From assembly GCF_017741815.1 (NCBI RefSeq), contig NZ_JAGHMF010000046.1:1-41668 (forward strand): a DNA stretch of 41,668 nt. The letters are read 5' to 3'. The stretch is from Rhizobium sp. 16-488-2b. Lineage in GTDB: Bacteria; Pseudomonadota; Alphaproteobacteria; Rhizobiales; Rhizobiaceae. How positions within the stretch are numbered: the stretch's first letter is position 1; every line of letters begins with the position of its first letter. The position numbers and the translations under genes are program-made. The notes beneath the pieces were generated by a model that saw only the letters and a program-made list of their open reading frames with translations, was not told where the DNA came from and searched no databases. Shown here in pieces: positions 1 through 8,113 of this stretch.

Positions 1-210
1 TCTTCTCGAAAGTCATGACACGGTTCCTTCTCTGAGTTGCGCAGAATGATCTTAGCATCTCGCGCGACGGGTTCGGAGGGCCGTCCACATCATCAATTTG
101 CTTCGCAAATCGGCTCCCCCATCTGCCCTTCGGGCCGCCCAGGGGCGGTCATTGACCCAAGCCATTCAGCTTGGCGCCGAACCCTTGTTTTCAATCAAAG
201 GAGCAAGGCG
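1..210. other. Non-coding leader with short dyads, left edge of window
   Basis: No convincing gene is seen. Two small perfect dyads are visible: ATTTGC-TTC-GCAAAT near 98-112, and CCAAGC/GCTTGG at 157-162 and 169-174. The second lies just upstream of the AAAGGAG ribosome binding site (197-203) of the 54-aa gene that follows. An operator or leader role is possible but is only inference. Confidence 0.35.
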
Positions 211-375
211 ATGACGACCTACGATCACATTCAGGAACTTCGCGCAGAATTGGCGGCATCGATGGACGCCGGCGAGCGTCAGCAGATCGCGGCCGAGCTG
301 GAGCAGGCTATGGTGCAGCACGCGGCGGAAGAGGCCGTATTCGACGCGCTGTTCAGCGCCGAGCCGCCCCACTAG
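211..375 (+). CDS. Small acidic hypothetical protein, 54 aa
   Basis: The ATG at 211 is preceded by a good AAAGGAG ribosome binding site (197-203, 7 bases of spacing). The product is 54 residues, starts MTTYDHIQELRAEL, and is rich in Ala and Glu with a helical, amphipathic look. There is no membrane segment or known domain. The stop codon sits inside a perfect dyad (arms 361-368 and 376-383), and a terminator-like hairpin follows at 389-414. I do not recognise the family. The strong ribosome binding site and following hairpin are the main reasons to call it a gene. It converges on the minus-strand gene at 544-882, and its relation to the tra genes is unknown. Confidence 0.5.
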   Translation: MTTYDHIQELRAELAASMDAGERQQIAAELEQAMVQHAAEEAVFDALFSAEPPH

Positions 376-388
376 GGCGGCTCAAACA

Positions 389-414
389 AACGGGCTTCCG
401 GCCCGTTGCGGTTT
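389..414 (+). terminator. Hairpin with T-run after the 54-aa gene
   Basis: Perfect 7-base arms AACGGGC (389-395) and GCCCGTT (401-407) with a TTCCG loop, followed by GCGGTTTT. This fits a rho-independent terminator for the small plus-strand gene ending at 375. Confidence 0.55.
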
Positions 415-433
415 TCCAGCCCGGAGGGCCGGA

Positions 434-458
434 GCCCGGTTCCTACTTAGAACCGGGC
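434..458. repeat. Perfect 9-base inverted repeat between convergent genes
   Basis: Arms GCCCGGTTC (434-442) and GAACCGGGC (450-458) enclose a 7-base loop. It lies in the convergent gap between the genes ending at 375 and 544. No T-run follows on either strand, so it may be an RNA-stabilising hairpin rather than a true terminator. Confidence 0.45.
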
Positions 459-543
459 GGAGCAGGTGGAGGCCTGAACGCGCTTATCCAAATTGCGCCG
501 AAGAGAAGGCCGTAACCTGTGGTAAACCGCAATGGGGCGGCTG

Positions 544-882
544 CTATTTGAAAATTTCGGCCAGCCTCTGATACTCATCTTCCAAAATTTCGTGTCGAAA
601 ACCATTGGCCTGTAAACGCTCCATGGATTCGAACCAGCCAGCGTCATAGTCCGGTTGCGAGAACAGCGCGGATCGGCTTTTACCAGCTGCAGCATCGCGG
701 TAGCCTTCATCGTACCATCTGCCGGCATATGCGCGAGTTAAGTCAGTCCGGCCGCCTGCTTCGGCAACTCTGGGATCTGGTTCCGCGAACAACGATTCTG
801 CAGTTTTGTATCCGGAAACGATGAATCCGATTTCACGTTCGGCCTGTTGACGCCCAAGCTTGCGTTGCCACCACTGCCACAT
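544..882 (-). CDS. Hypothetical protein downstream of traG, 112 aa
   Basis: The ATG at 882 starts one base after the traG stop codon (884-886), so the gene is almost certainly translated as the last member of the traC-traD-traG operon. The protein begins MWQWWQRKLGRQQAE, has many aromatic residues and Arg/Glu pairs, and shows neither a signal peptide nor a membrane helix. The segment around YDEGYRDAAAGK resembles short internal helices seen in small plasmid proteins, but I do not recognise the family. Its close coupling to the coupling-protein gene suggests an accessory role in conjugation. This is inference from position only. Confidence 0.65.
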   Translation of the reverse strand: MWQWWQRKLGRQQAEREIGFIVSGYKTAESLFAEPDPRVAEAGGRTDLTRAYAGRWYDEGYRDAAAGKSRSALFSQPDYDAGWFESMERLQANGFRHEILEDEYQRLAEIFK

Positions 883-883
883 G

Positions 884-2845
884 TTAGGTCCCTGATTTTG
901 CCGGTTTGAATTGACTGTCTCCCACAAGCGCCGCCATTTCCGGACGACGGAAATAGATCGACCGGCCGCAACGGATCGGCGGGTTGCCGCTAGTGAAAAT
1001 GATCTGCTCGTCGGTGCGCATTTGCGTGACCTCATAGGGCAGGATCAACGCGCGTTGTGTCAGTTGCTTGGAGCGCGATCGACCAGTTCGCCCGCCATTG
1101 GTGTTGCGGCTGACTTGATCGACCTCGATTGTCGTCTGGCCGCAGCGCTTGGAAATGTAATCGGCGGTGTCCGTGTCATTGACGGCCGAGAAGGAGACCC
1201 AGGAGGCGGATTCGAACCATTTGCTGGTCGCATCGCGCCCGCCAAATGCCTCGCGCATTTGGCCGAGCGACTGGAACAGCATCAACAGGGTGATGCCGTA
1301 TTTCCGGCCCGCATCGCGGGCCGTTTCGATAATCCGCATGTAGCCAAGGCGCGCGGCCTCATCGAGGAGGAAGAGGGCGCGTTCGTTGATGTCGCCATTG
1401 CGATTGTAGACGGCCTTGAGGAAGGCACCGATAATCACCCGGGCCATGCCCGGATGATTTTCGAGGGTCGAGAGGTCGATGTTGATGAAGATGGTGTGCG
1501 CGCCGTCGGCAATGTCCTCGGTCTTGAAGGTGGCGCCGGATACGAGAGCCGCATAGTTGTCGTAGGACAACCAATGCGTCTCCTTGGTGGCGGTCGCATA
1601 GACCCCGGAGAATGTCTGTTCGGTCATGTTGATGAAGGGGGCAACGTTCTCCCGCACGAAGCGGGATGACGTGTTTCTGTGAATCTTCTCAAGTTTCTTC
1701 TGCAGGGTCTTTTCCGGTTGGGCGAGCCGCTTGCGAACCATGCGCAGCGACTTTTCGCCGGTGCGCAGCTCGTCGTCATCATCGTCCTCGTCGTCATCTT
1801 CCAAGGGCTCTTCACTCAGCATCACGTCCGCGATGATCGCGGTTATGAGCTGTTCGGCCGTGGTGCGGAAAAAGTCATCGGAGCCGGAACTGACACGCGG
1901 CTTTTCGCTCATCAACCATGCCGCGACGGAGGCGATATCTTCCTCCGGCGAGTTTCCGTGCTGCCCGATCCAGTCGAGGACGTTGAACCCGACTTCGGGT
2001 TTCCGGGGGTCGAGAGTGAACACGCGCTGGTAATTGCTGCGACGGTGCGCCGTGACCATTGGCGCTATCTCGGTTGAGGGATCGAGGACGATCAGCGTCC
2101 CTTTGAATTTGAGCGCGGTCGGGATCACGACCGATGTCGTCTTGAAGCCGCCCGATCCGGCGAAGACGAGCCCATGGGTGGAACCGAACCCGGCATCAAA
2201 GCAGAGCAGGGGGGCTTTGCCGCCCTTGCCCCAGGTGTCCTTTCGGCGGGGATCAAAGCCGACTTGTCCGACAGTATCCTTGTCGGGGCGATAGTTCTCG
2301 CCAACGACAATGCCGCCCGACGCCGGAAAAAGTTTTGCGGCCTGTGCATCACTCATCCAGTCATTGGCGCCATGAACGGCGCGGGCTCCGCTAAGCCGCT
2401 TCGGGCCGGTTGAGCCGAACGCCATATTGCCGCGCATCGCGACCTTGAGGCCGAACAGTGCGGAGCCGAGCGCGACAGCGGAGCCGCCCAAGGTGTAAAG
2501 GTCAAGGTAGTTGCCGATCTGCCCATCGGGCACCTGGCCGGCAAATGACATGACGCGGGTAGTCTCTCGCAGGGCACCGATCACGGCTACGGCCAGGCCG
2601 CCTAAAAGGACGCCCATGCCTGCCGATTGAATTGCCAATGATCCTCGTGTCGCGAGCAGGAAGATGATGCCGAGGGCAGCCGCCGTCACATAGGGGAGGG
2701 CCAATCCGATGCGTCCGAGCGTCTGATAGGATTCCGGCGTCTTGCCGAATCCTGCCACCCAGGTCTCAATCCCGGTCATCCCGAACAGGATTGCCAGCAT
2801 TACCGCGATCGGGGCGCTCATCAGCGCCAGCTTCTTTGCTTCCAT
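884..2845 (-). CDS. traG: TraG, type IV coupling protein (VirD4/TraG family)
   Basis: Inner-membrane DNA-pumping ATPase that links the relaxosome to the Trb channel. The 653-residue protein has N-terminal membrane segments (about 8-25, 50-65, 76-92, 118-135). Its Walker A is AGSGGFKTT at about 229-237, and Walker B is LFLLDEAARL at about 491-500. These motifs and the order traC-traD-traG match Ti plasmid TraG. I chose ATG 2845 because AAAGGAGG lies 9 bases upstream; an in-frame start at 2875 lacks this. The gene overlaps the end of traD by 80 bases, implying translational coupling. An unusual run of acidic residues (about 349-359, DDDEDDDDDE) interrupts the domain between the Walker motifs and looks like a surface insertion. 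Confidence 0.93.
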   Translation of the reverse strand: MEAKKLALMSAPIAVMLAILFGMTGIETWVAGFGKTPESYQTLGRIGLALPYVTAAALGIIFLLATRGSLAIQSAGMGVLLGGLAVAVIGALRETTRVMSFAGQVPDGQIGNYLDLYTLGGSAVALGSALFGLKVAMRGNMAFGSTGPKRLSGARAVHGANDWMSDAQAAKLFPASGGIVVGENYRPDKDTVGQVGFDPRRKDTWGKGGKAPLLCFDAGFGSTHGLVFAGSGGFKTTSVVIPTALKFKGTLIVLDPSTEIAPMVTAHRRSNYQRVFTLDPRKPEVGFNVLDWIGQHGNSPEEDIASVAAWLMSEKPRVSSGSDDFFRTTAEQLITAIIADVMLSEEPLEDDDEDDDDDELRTGEKSLRMVRKRLAQPEKTLQKKLEKIHRNTSSRFVRENVAPFINMTEQTFSGVYATATKETHWLSYDNYAALVSGATFKTEDIADGAHTIFINIDLSTLENHPGMARVIIGAFLKAVYNRNGDINERALFLLDEAARLGYMRIIETARDAGRKYGITLLMLFQSLGQMREAFGGRDATSKWFESASWVSFSAVNDTDTADYISKRCGQTTIEVDQVSRNTNGGRTGRSRSKQLTQRALILPYEVTQMRTDEQIIFTSGNPPIRCGRSIYFRRPEMAALVGDSQFKPAKSGT

Positions 2846-3041
2846 TCTCGAATGCCTCCTTTCCAAGAGCGGCAAATCTCGCCCGCTCCGTTTCGTCGTT
2901 CAGCCGTTCGGCGGCTTCAAGAAGCGCGCCGAGGATGACGGCTTTATCGATATGGCGAAGACCGGCTTTAACGACCAGGCCGCCAAGCTGGATTTTCTCG
3001 CGCGTGTCTTTCTTCCGCTCGTCGCTGGTCGCTGATTGCAA
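2766..3041 (-). CDS. traD: TraD, small conjugal transfer protein
   Basis: A 91-residue protein containing the segment KKDTREKIQLGGLVVKAGLR, which is the signature of the TraD family of Ti and symbiotic plasmids. In those systems TraD is encoded between traC and traG and supports relaxosome function. The likely start is TTG at 3041, with GGAG about 7 bases upstream; no nearby ATG fits. The last 80 bases overlap the start of traG in another frame. The C-terminal part (after residue 70) is Asp/Asn/Arg rich and probably poorly structured, and it corresponds to the overlapped region. Confidence 0.85.
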   Translation of the reverse strand: MQSATSDERKKDTREKIQLGGLVVKAGLRHIDKAVILGALLEAAERLNDETERARFAALGKEAFENGSKEAGADERPDRGNAGNPVRDDRD

Positions 3042-3069
3042 CTGTCGCTCCGTCCTGGCGATCCGGGCG

Positions 3070-3294
3070 CTAAGCCGCCTTGCCGGGCTGTGTGCGCGCG
3101 GCTTGAAATCGGGCAGCCACTTCCTTCATGGCCTTCACAAGATCGGCGTCACTCGCTTCGATCTCATGAAGCCCCGCCTTGATGGCTAGTGCTCCGAGAC
3201 GATCGGCCTCTTTTGCTTCTGCCTCTTTGAGCTCCTGTTTCAGGCGCTCCATTTCGGCTTTGATCTGTGCCGGGGTTTTTGCCTTCCTTGCCAT
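3070..3294 (-). CDS. traC: TraC, relaxosome accessory protein
   Basis: A 74-residue protein beginning MARKAKTPAQIKAEMERLKQ. It contains a long charged helix (about 8-35) followed by GALAIKAGLHEIEASDADLV, the arrangement found in TraC of Ti-type plasmids. TraC there works at oriT with TraA. ATG 3294 is preceded by GGAG at about 10 bases. It is the first gene of the minus-strand traC-traD-traG group and diverges from traA across the oriT candidate. The longer in-frame extension upstream (to 3393) would run into the oriT region and has no family resemblance, so I rejected it. Confidence 0.85.
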   Translation of the reverse strand: MARKAKTPAQIKAEMERLKQELKEAEAKEADRLGALAIKAGLHEIEASDADLVKAMKEVAARFQAARTQPGKAA

Positions 3295-3419
3295 TCGTGA
3301 ATGTCTCCAAGTTGTTGTTGCCGTTCTGTTTTGCCTCATGGGTTTGCGAGAGGCAACCCCTTCCCGCCGATAGGCGGTAACTTTACAAAGCACCGGCTTG
3401 CCGGTACATGTTTTGGTCT

Positions 3420-3490
3420 GTGTTTAACAGCGCAGTTATACGTTGCTGCGCAACGTCGCCCCAAAACGCGCCCTTTGATGGGGCGCTTTG
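3420..3490. other. oriT: Candidate oriT (Ti/RSF1010-like nick region)
   Basis: In the divergent traC/traA gap the sequence CGCAGTTATACG (3431-3442) runs into a perfect hairpin, ACGTTGC-TGC-GCAACGT (3440-3456). This closely resembles the rhizobial/Ti oriT core, in which a GCGCAATTATACGTCGC-like element is followed by a small dyad. A second dyad (GCGCCC 3468-3473 and GGGCGC 3481-3486) follows, and a 'GCGCCCTTT' string lies at 3468-3476. Place, partner genes and sequence agree; the exact nick base cannot be fixed by eye. The same gap must hold the divergent traC and traA promoters. Confidence 0.72.
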
Positions 3491-3509
3491 CTCACCGGAG
3501 GTTCGCTCT

Positions 3510-6500
3510 TTGGCGATCACGCACTTTACGCCACAACTGATCAGCCGGAGCGAAGGCCGCTCGGCTGTCGCGGCTGCTGCGTATCGCCATTGTGCCCGCA
3601 TGGAGAATGAACGCGAGGAGAGCACAGCGGACTTTTCCAACAAGCCCGGCATGGTGCATGACGAGTTCGTGTTGCCGGAGGACGCGCCCAATTGGGCCAA
3701 GGCGATGACTGCCGATCGGACGGCGGCGCAATCTGCTGAAGCCTTTTGGAATAAGATCGAGGCTTTTGAGGTCCGCAAGGATGCGCAGCTCGCCAAAGAG
3801 TTCATTATGGCGTTGCCGATCGAGCTGACGACGGAACAGAATGTCGCGTTGATGCGCGACTTTGTTGCCGGGCAGATATCGAAGCGTGGGCTGATTGCCG
3901 ATTGGGTCTATCATGATGCACCGGGCAATCCGCATGTGCATCTGATGACGAATCTTCGACCGCTGACCGAGGACGGATTTGGCGGCAAGAAGATTGCCGT
4001 GCTGGACGAGGACGGCAAGCCCCTGCGTTCGAAGAACGGTCAGATCGTTTACAAGTTGTGGGCAGGGGATAAGGCGGATTTCCTCGCGCTTCGGGAGGCG
4101 TGGTACGCGGCGCAGAACAAGCATCTGGAATTGAATGGGCATGATGTTCGTGTCGATGGTCGCTCCTATGCCGAGCGCGGCATAGAGCTTGCGCCAACCT
4201 CGCATATCGGCGTCGCCAGCAAGGCAATCCAGCGGGAGGCCGAAGCAGAGGGGCGCGAGGCGAAACTTGAGCGTCTGATGCTGCATGCGGCAACACGGCG
4301 TGAGAATGCCGAGCGGATCGCGGCCAAGCCGGAGATCGTCATCGATGCCGTTTCGCGCGAGCGGAGCGTCTTCGATGAACGCGACATTGCCAAACATCTT
4401 CATCGCTATGTTGACGACGCGGGCGAGTTTCAGAACCTCATGGCGCAGATCATGGCGAGCCCGGAGCTTGCAATGATCGAGGCGGAGGGCGTTGACTTCG
4501 CGACCGGGGAAGTTCTGCCGAACCGGTATTCGACGCGCGAGATGATGCGCGTGGAAGCGGAAATGGCATCTCAGGCCGAGGTGCTTTCTAGCCAGGGCCG
4601 GTTCGGTGTTGCCGCCTCAGTCCGTAACGAGGTCCTGGCAGCGCAGAGCCGCATTTCCGACGAGCAGCGGATCGCGATCGAGCGCATTACGGGCAATGAG
4701 CGTCTTGCCATGGTGGTCGGCCACGCCGGCGCCGGTAAAACCACGATGATGAAAGCGGCGCGCGAGATATGGGAGGCAGAGGGCTTCAAGGTCGTGGGCG
4801 GTGCGCTCGCCGGTAAGGCTGCCGAAGGTCTTGAGAAGGAGGCCGGTATCGAGAGCCGGACACTGGCCTCTTGGCAATTGCAGTGGCAGCGCGACCGGCT
4901 TCACCTGGACGACAGGACCATCTTCGTTATGGACGAGGCTGGCATGGTTGCCTCTCGTCAGATGGCAGATTTCGTTTCCGAGGTTTCCCGTTCCGGAGCA
5001 AAACTCGTACTGGTCGGTGATGCCGGTCAGTTGCAGCCGATTGAGGCAGGTGGCTCTTTTGCCTCGCTTTCCAGCATCACCGGATATGCCGAGCTGGAAA
5101 CGATCTACCGCCAGTCCGAGAACTGGATGCGGGAAGCTTCCATGAGCCTTGCGCGCGGTGACGTGGAGACGGCATTGACCGCCTACAACGACCGCGGCCA
5201 TGTCATCGAGACCGCCACGAAGGACGAGGCGATTGCCGCGCTCGTGAAGGATTGGGTCGAGGACTACGACCCGAACCGTTCGAACCTGATCCTTGCTTAC
5301 ATGCGGCGCGACGTGCGGGCGCTTAACGAGCTTGCGCGTTCCGCGCTGATCGAACGCGGTCGGCTTTCGGAGGGTCACGAATTCCGGACCGCCGAAGGCA
5401 CGCGCAATTTCGCGGCTGGCGATCAGGTCGTCTTCCTGAAGAACGAAGGCTCCCTTGGCGTCATGAACGGCATGATCGGGCGCGTGGTGGACGCCGGGAA
5501 GGGCCGTATCGTCGTTGAAGTTGGTGAGGGGGGGCGTGGCCCCGGCAGTTCACGCAAGGTCGAGATAGATCAGCGGTTCTATGCGAATGTCGACCACGGC
5601 TACGCGACGACCGTACACAAGAGCCAGGGCGCGACCGTCGATCGCGTTAAGGTTCTGGCCTCGTCGATGTTCGACCGCCACCTTTCCTATGTGGCGCTTA
5701 CCCGACATCGCGAGAGTGTCGAGCTGTATGCGTCGGCCGACGAGTTCAAGCGGTATTCGCGAGTCGATCATATGGCCGGCATTACCGGCAAGATGGTCGA
5801 TGCCGGAATGGCGAAATTCCGCGAGGGAGAGGACGTTGCGCCGTCGCCCTACGTGGATCTTCAGGACCGGAACGGATCCACGCATCGCCTGTGGGGTGTC
5901 AGCCTTCCCAAAGCCATCGAGCAGTCCGGAGCATCCATTGGCGATGTGGTCACGCTTCGCAAGGATGGCACCGAGCAGGTCATCGTCAAGGTTCCCGTGA
6001 TCGATGAAGCGTCGGGCAGGAAGCACTTCGAGGAACGTGCTGTCGAGCGGAATGTCTGGACGGCGGCAATCGTGCAGGAAACCGATCCGGTCGCGCAGCG
6101 CATCGGGGCGGCTGCCATGTTCGCCAAGCCGGGGCGCATCGACCATGCCGCCGGTGTGACCGGCGAGCTGGTCGAGGCAGGAGAGGCGAAATTCCGCGAT
6201 CGTGGGGACGTTGAGCCGACACCCTATGCCGACCTCAAGGCGGCCGATGGAACGGTGCATCGGTTGTGGGGCGTCAAAATACCGAAGGCGCTTGAGGAGG
6301 CGGGAGCCGGCATTGGCGATACCGTTTCCTTGCGCAAGGACGGAACCGAGGAATTCAACGCCCTGGTGCCGGTTGTCGACAAGGCCACCGGGGAAACCCG
6401 ATTCGAAGAACGGACGGTGGAGCGCAACGTCTGGACCGCTGTCAGGATTGAGACGGCCGAGCAGCGGACAGCGCGGCAGGCAAGTGCCTCGAAGGAGCAA

Positions 6501-7583
6501 CCGTCGCAGGTGTTTCATGCTCTTGTCACGCGCCTATCACGATCAGGAGCGAAAGGGACGACGCTCGATTACGCCGGGTCCAAGCTCTACGACCAGGCCT
6601 TGGCCTATGCGAACAATCGCGGGCTCTACGGCATCCGCGTGGCAACGGCGCTGGCGAAAAATCATGCGCGTTGGATCAAGGATCAGCGCGCGCGTCTGGC
6701 TGTCGCGGGCGCGAAACTCGCCAGCTTCATCGAGCGGTTCGGCCGCAACCAGTCCGCCCGTTCCGTACCGGCCGCTCAAACTCAGCCTTGGTTGCGCGGT
6801 GTCGCGACCTGGGCACAATCCATCGGCCAAGCAGTGGAGGCTAAAGTGCAAGGTGACGCGACCCTCACAGTCCATTGGACTGACATCAACGACCGCATGA
6901 AGCTCATCTATGAGAAGCCCGAAGAGGCGATGAAGGCGATGAATCTCGCGCCGGCCCTCAATGGCAATGACGCAGCCGCCAAGGCCGAACAGAGCCGTAT
7001 TCACGACCAGCTCGCCAACAATCCCGAGGCTTATGGGGCACTGCGAGGTAAGACCGGCTTGCTGGCGTCAGGTGCGGCCAAGGCCGAACGGCAGCGCGCC
7101 GTCGGCAATGTCGCGCCGCTTCGCAAATCCATGCAGGATTATATTCGCCTGCGCGCTGAGATCGCGGATCTCCGGACGGTGGAATTGAGCCGCGAACGTG
7201 ACCGCCAGCGCATCGACATACCGGCGATTTCCAGTTCGGCCGAGCGTGTTCTCGAGCGTGTCCGCGACGCGATCGACCGCAACGACATTCATTCGGCCAT
7301 GGGCTTTGCCCTTGCTGACAAGATGGTCAAGGCCGAGATCGATGACCTCAACAAGAGCCTCGACAAAAAGTTCGGCAATCGGGCGTTCAGGGGCGGTGCA
7401 GAGCCCAAGGGCAAATCGTTCGATGCTGCCGCTGCCAAGGTCGCGCCCGGCGATCACGCGAAACTCGCCAGTGCATGGCCGATATTCAACGCGGCGCAGA
7501 AGCTTGCCGCCCATGAAAAGGATCTGCAGCAGCAACAGGCCCGCACGCAAACGCAGTCTCGCAACCCTGGCATGACCCGATGA
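3510..7583 (+). CDS. traA: TraA, MobQ-type relaxase fused to a RecD-like helicase
   Basis: Nicks oriT, stays attached to the 5' end and unwinds the transferred strand. The 1357-residue protein has, in order: an N-terminal MobA/MobL relaxase with GRSAVAAAAYR (Tyr25 as likely nucleophile) and the metal-binding HVHLM (His142, His144); a superfamily I helicase with Walker A GHAGAGKT (404-411) and VMDEAGM; a two-copy tandem repeat of about 125 residues (starting at about 753 and 878); and a charged C-terminal tail. I start at TTG 3510 because GGAGG (3497-3501) is well placed and the product then begins (M)AITHF like other TraA/MobA proteins. The ATG at 3408 would translate through oriT. The stop overlaps traF by ATGA. 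Confidence 0.95.
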   Translation: MAITHFTPQLISRSEGRSAVAAAAYRHCARMENEREESTADFSNKPGMVHDEFVLPEDAPNWAKAMTADRTAAQSAEAFWNKIEAFEVRKDAQLAKEFIMALPIELTTEQNVALMRDFVAGQISKRGLIADWVYHDAPGNPHVHLMTNLRPLTEDGFGGKKIAVLDEDGKPLRSKNGQIVYKLWAGDKADFLALREAWYAAQNKHLELNGHDVRVDGRSYAERGIELAPTSHIGVASKAIQREAEAEGREAKLERLMLHAATRRENAERIAAKPEIVIDAVSRERSVFDERDIAKHLHRYVDDAGEFQNLMAQIMASPELAMIEAEGVDFATGEVLPNRYSTREMMRVEAEMASQAEVLSSQGRFGVAASVRNEVLAAQSRISDEQRIAIERITGNERLAMVVGHAGAGKTTMMKAAREIWEAEGFKVVGGALAGKAAEGLEKEAGIESRTLASWQLQWQRDRLHLDDRTIFVMDEAGMVASRQMADFVSEVSRSGAKLVLVGDAGQLQPIEAGGSFASLSSITGYAELETIYRQSENWMREASMSLARGDVETALTAYNDRGHVIETATKDEAIAALVKDWVEDYDPNRSNLILAYMRRDVRALNELARSALIERGRLSEGHEFRTAEGTRNFAAGDQVVFLKNEGSLGVMNGMIGRVVDAGKGRIVVEVGEGGRGPGSSRKVEIDQRFYANVDHGYATTVHKSQGATVDRVKVLASSMFDRHLSYVALTRHRESVELYASADEFKRYSRVDHMAGITGKMVDAGMAKFREGEDVAPSPYVDLQDRNGSTHRLWGVSLPKAIEQSGASIGDVVTLRKDGTEQVIVKVPVIDEASGRKHFEERAVERNVWTAAIVQETDPVAQRIGAAAMFAKPGRIDHAAGVTGELVEAGEAKFRDRGDVEPTPYADLKAADGTVHRLWGVKIPKALEEAGAGIGDTVSLRKDGTEEFNALVPVVDKATGETRFEERTVERNVWTAVRIETAEQRTARQASASKEQPSQVFHALVTRLSRSGAKGTTLDYAGSKLYDQALAYANNRGLYGIRVATALAKNHARWIKDQRARLAVAGAKLASFIERFGRNQSARSVPAAQTQPWLRGVATWAQSIGQAVEAKVQGDATLTVHWTDINDRMKLIYEKPEEAMKAMNLAPALNGNDAAAKAEQSRIHDQLANNPEAYGALRGKTGLLASGAAKAERQRAVGNVAPLRKSMQDYIRLRAEIADLRTVELSRERDRQRIDIPAISSSAERVLERVRDAIDRNDIHSAMGFALADKMVKAEIDDLNKSLDKKFGNRAFRGGAEPKGKSFDAAAAKVAPGDHAKLASAWPIFNAAQKLAAHEKDLQQQQARTQTQSRNPGMTR

Positions 7584-8113
7584 GCAGACGGCGCAATGCC
7601 CTTGCGATCATCGGCGCCGGCGCGCTTCTGATCGGTGGCATCGCCAGCGCGTTTGCGTTCGGCGGCTACCGGATCAACTTCACCCCATCCTATCCCCTCG
7701 GGCTTTGGCAGATCGAGCCATTGAACCGGGAGATCAGGGCAGGGGACCGCATATTCATTTGCCCGCCCCAGGGCGCGGCCGCAGCACTTGCGCTGGAGCG
7801 GCATTATCTGCCCCGCGGTCTCTGCCCTTCGGGGAGCGGGCCGCTCATCAAGACGGTCGCGGCCGTCGCCGGCCAGGCGGTCGAGATCGACGGCCAGGTT
7901 CTCATTGACGGCAAGCCTTTGCCGTACTCGCGTGTACTCAAGGCTGACGCTGAAGGTCGCGCCATGCCGATCTTTGCCGGAGGCAGGGTGAGCGAGGGCA
8001 CAGTGTTCCTACATTCGGATTTTGTTGGTTCTTATGACTCAAGATATTTCGGCCCAATCCCCACGTCCGGCGCGCTCGGCCTCGCGCGAGAAATTCTCAC
8101 CTTCACCCCGTAG
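7580..8113 (+). CDS. traF: TraF, conjugal-transfer signal peptidase (S26)
   Basis: Peptidase of the LepB/TraF family that matures and, by analogy with RP4 and Ti TraF, cyclises the TrbC pilin. The 177-residue protein has an N-terminal membrane helix (about 8-28), the catalytic Ser in TPSYPLGLW (about 35-43) and the general-base Lys in GPLIKTVAA (about 90). ATG 7580 overlaps the traA stop as ATGA. The 3' end overlaps traB by 80 bases. Its substrate candidate, TrbC, is encoded at 34994-35362. Confidence 0.93.
   Translation: MSRRRNALAIIGAGALLIGGIASAFAFGGYRINFTPSYPLGLWQIEPLNREIRAGDRIFICPPQGAAAALALERHYLPRGLCPSGSGPLIKTVAAVAGQAVEIDGQVLIDGKPLPYSRVLKADAEGRAMPIFAGGRVSEGTVFLHSDFVGSYDSRYFGPIPTSGALGLAREILTFTP

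Noticed and set aside
911..1669. Long open frame on the plus strand across traG
   Set aside because: Complement of a well-supported coupling-protein gene; no ribosome binding site or domain.
3492..4403. 303-codon minus-strand frame over the traA start
   Set aside because: Shadow of traA; sequence lacks any recognisable domain.
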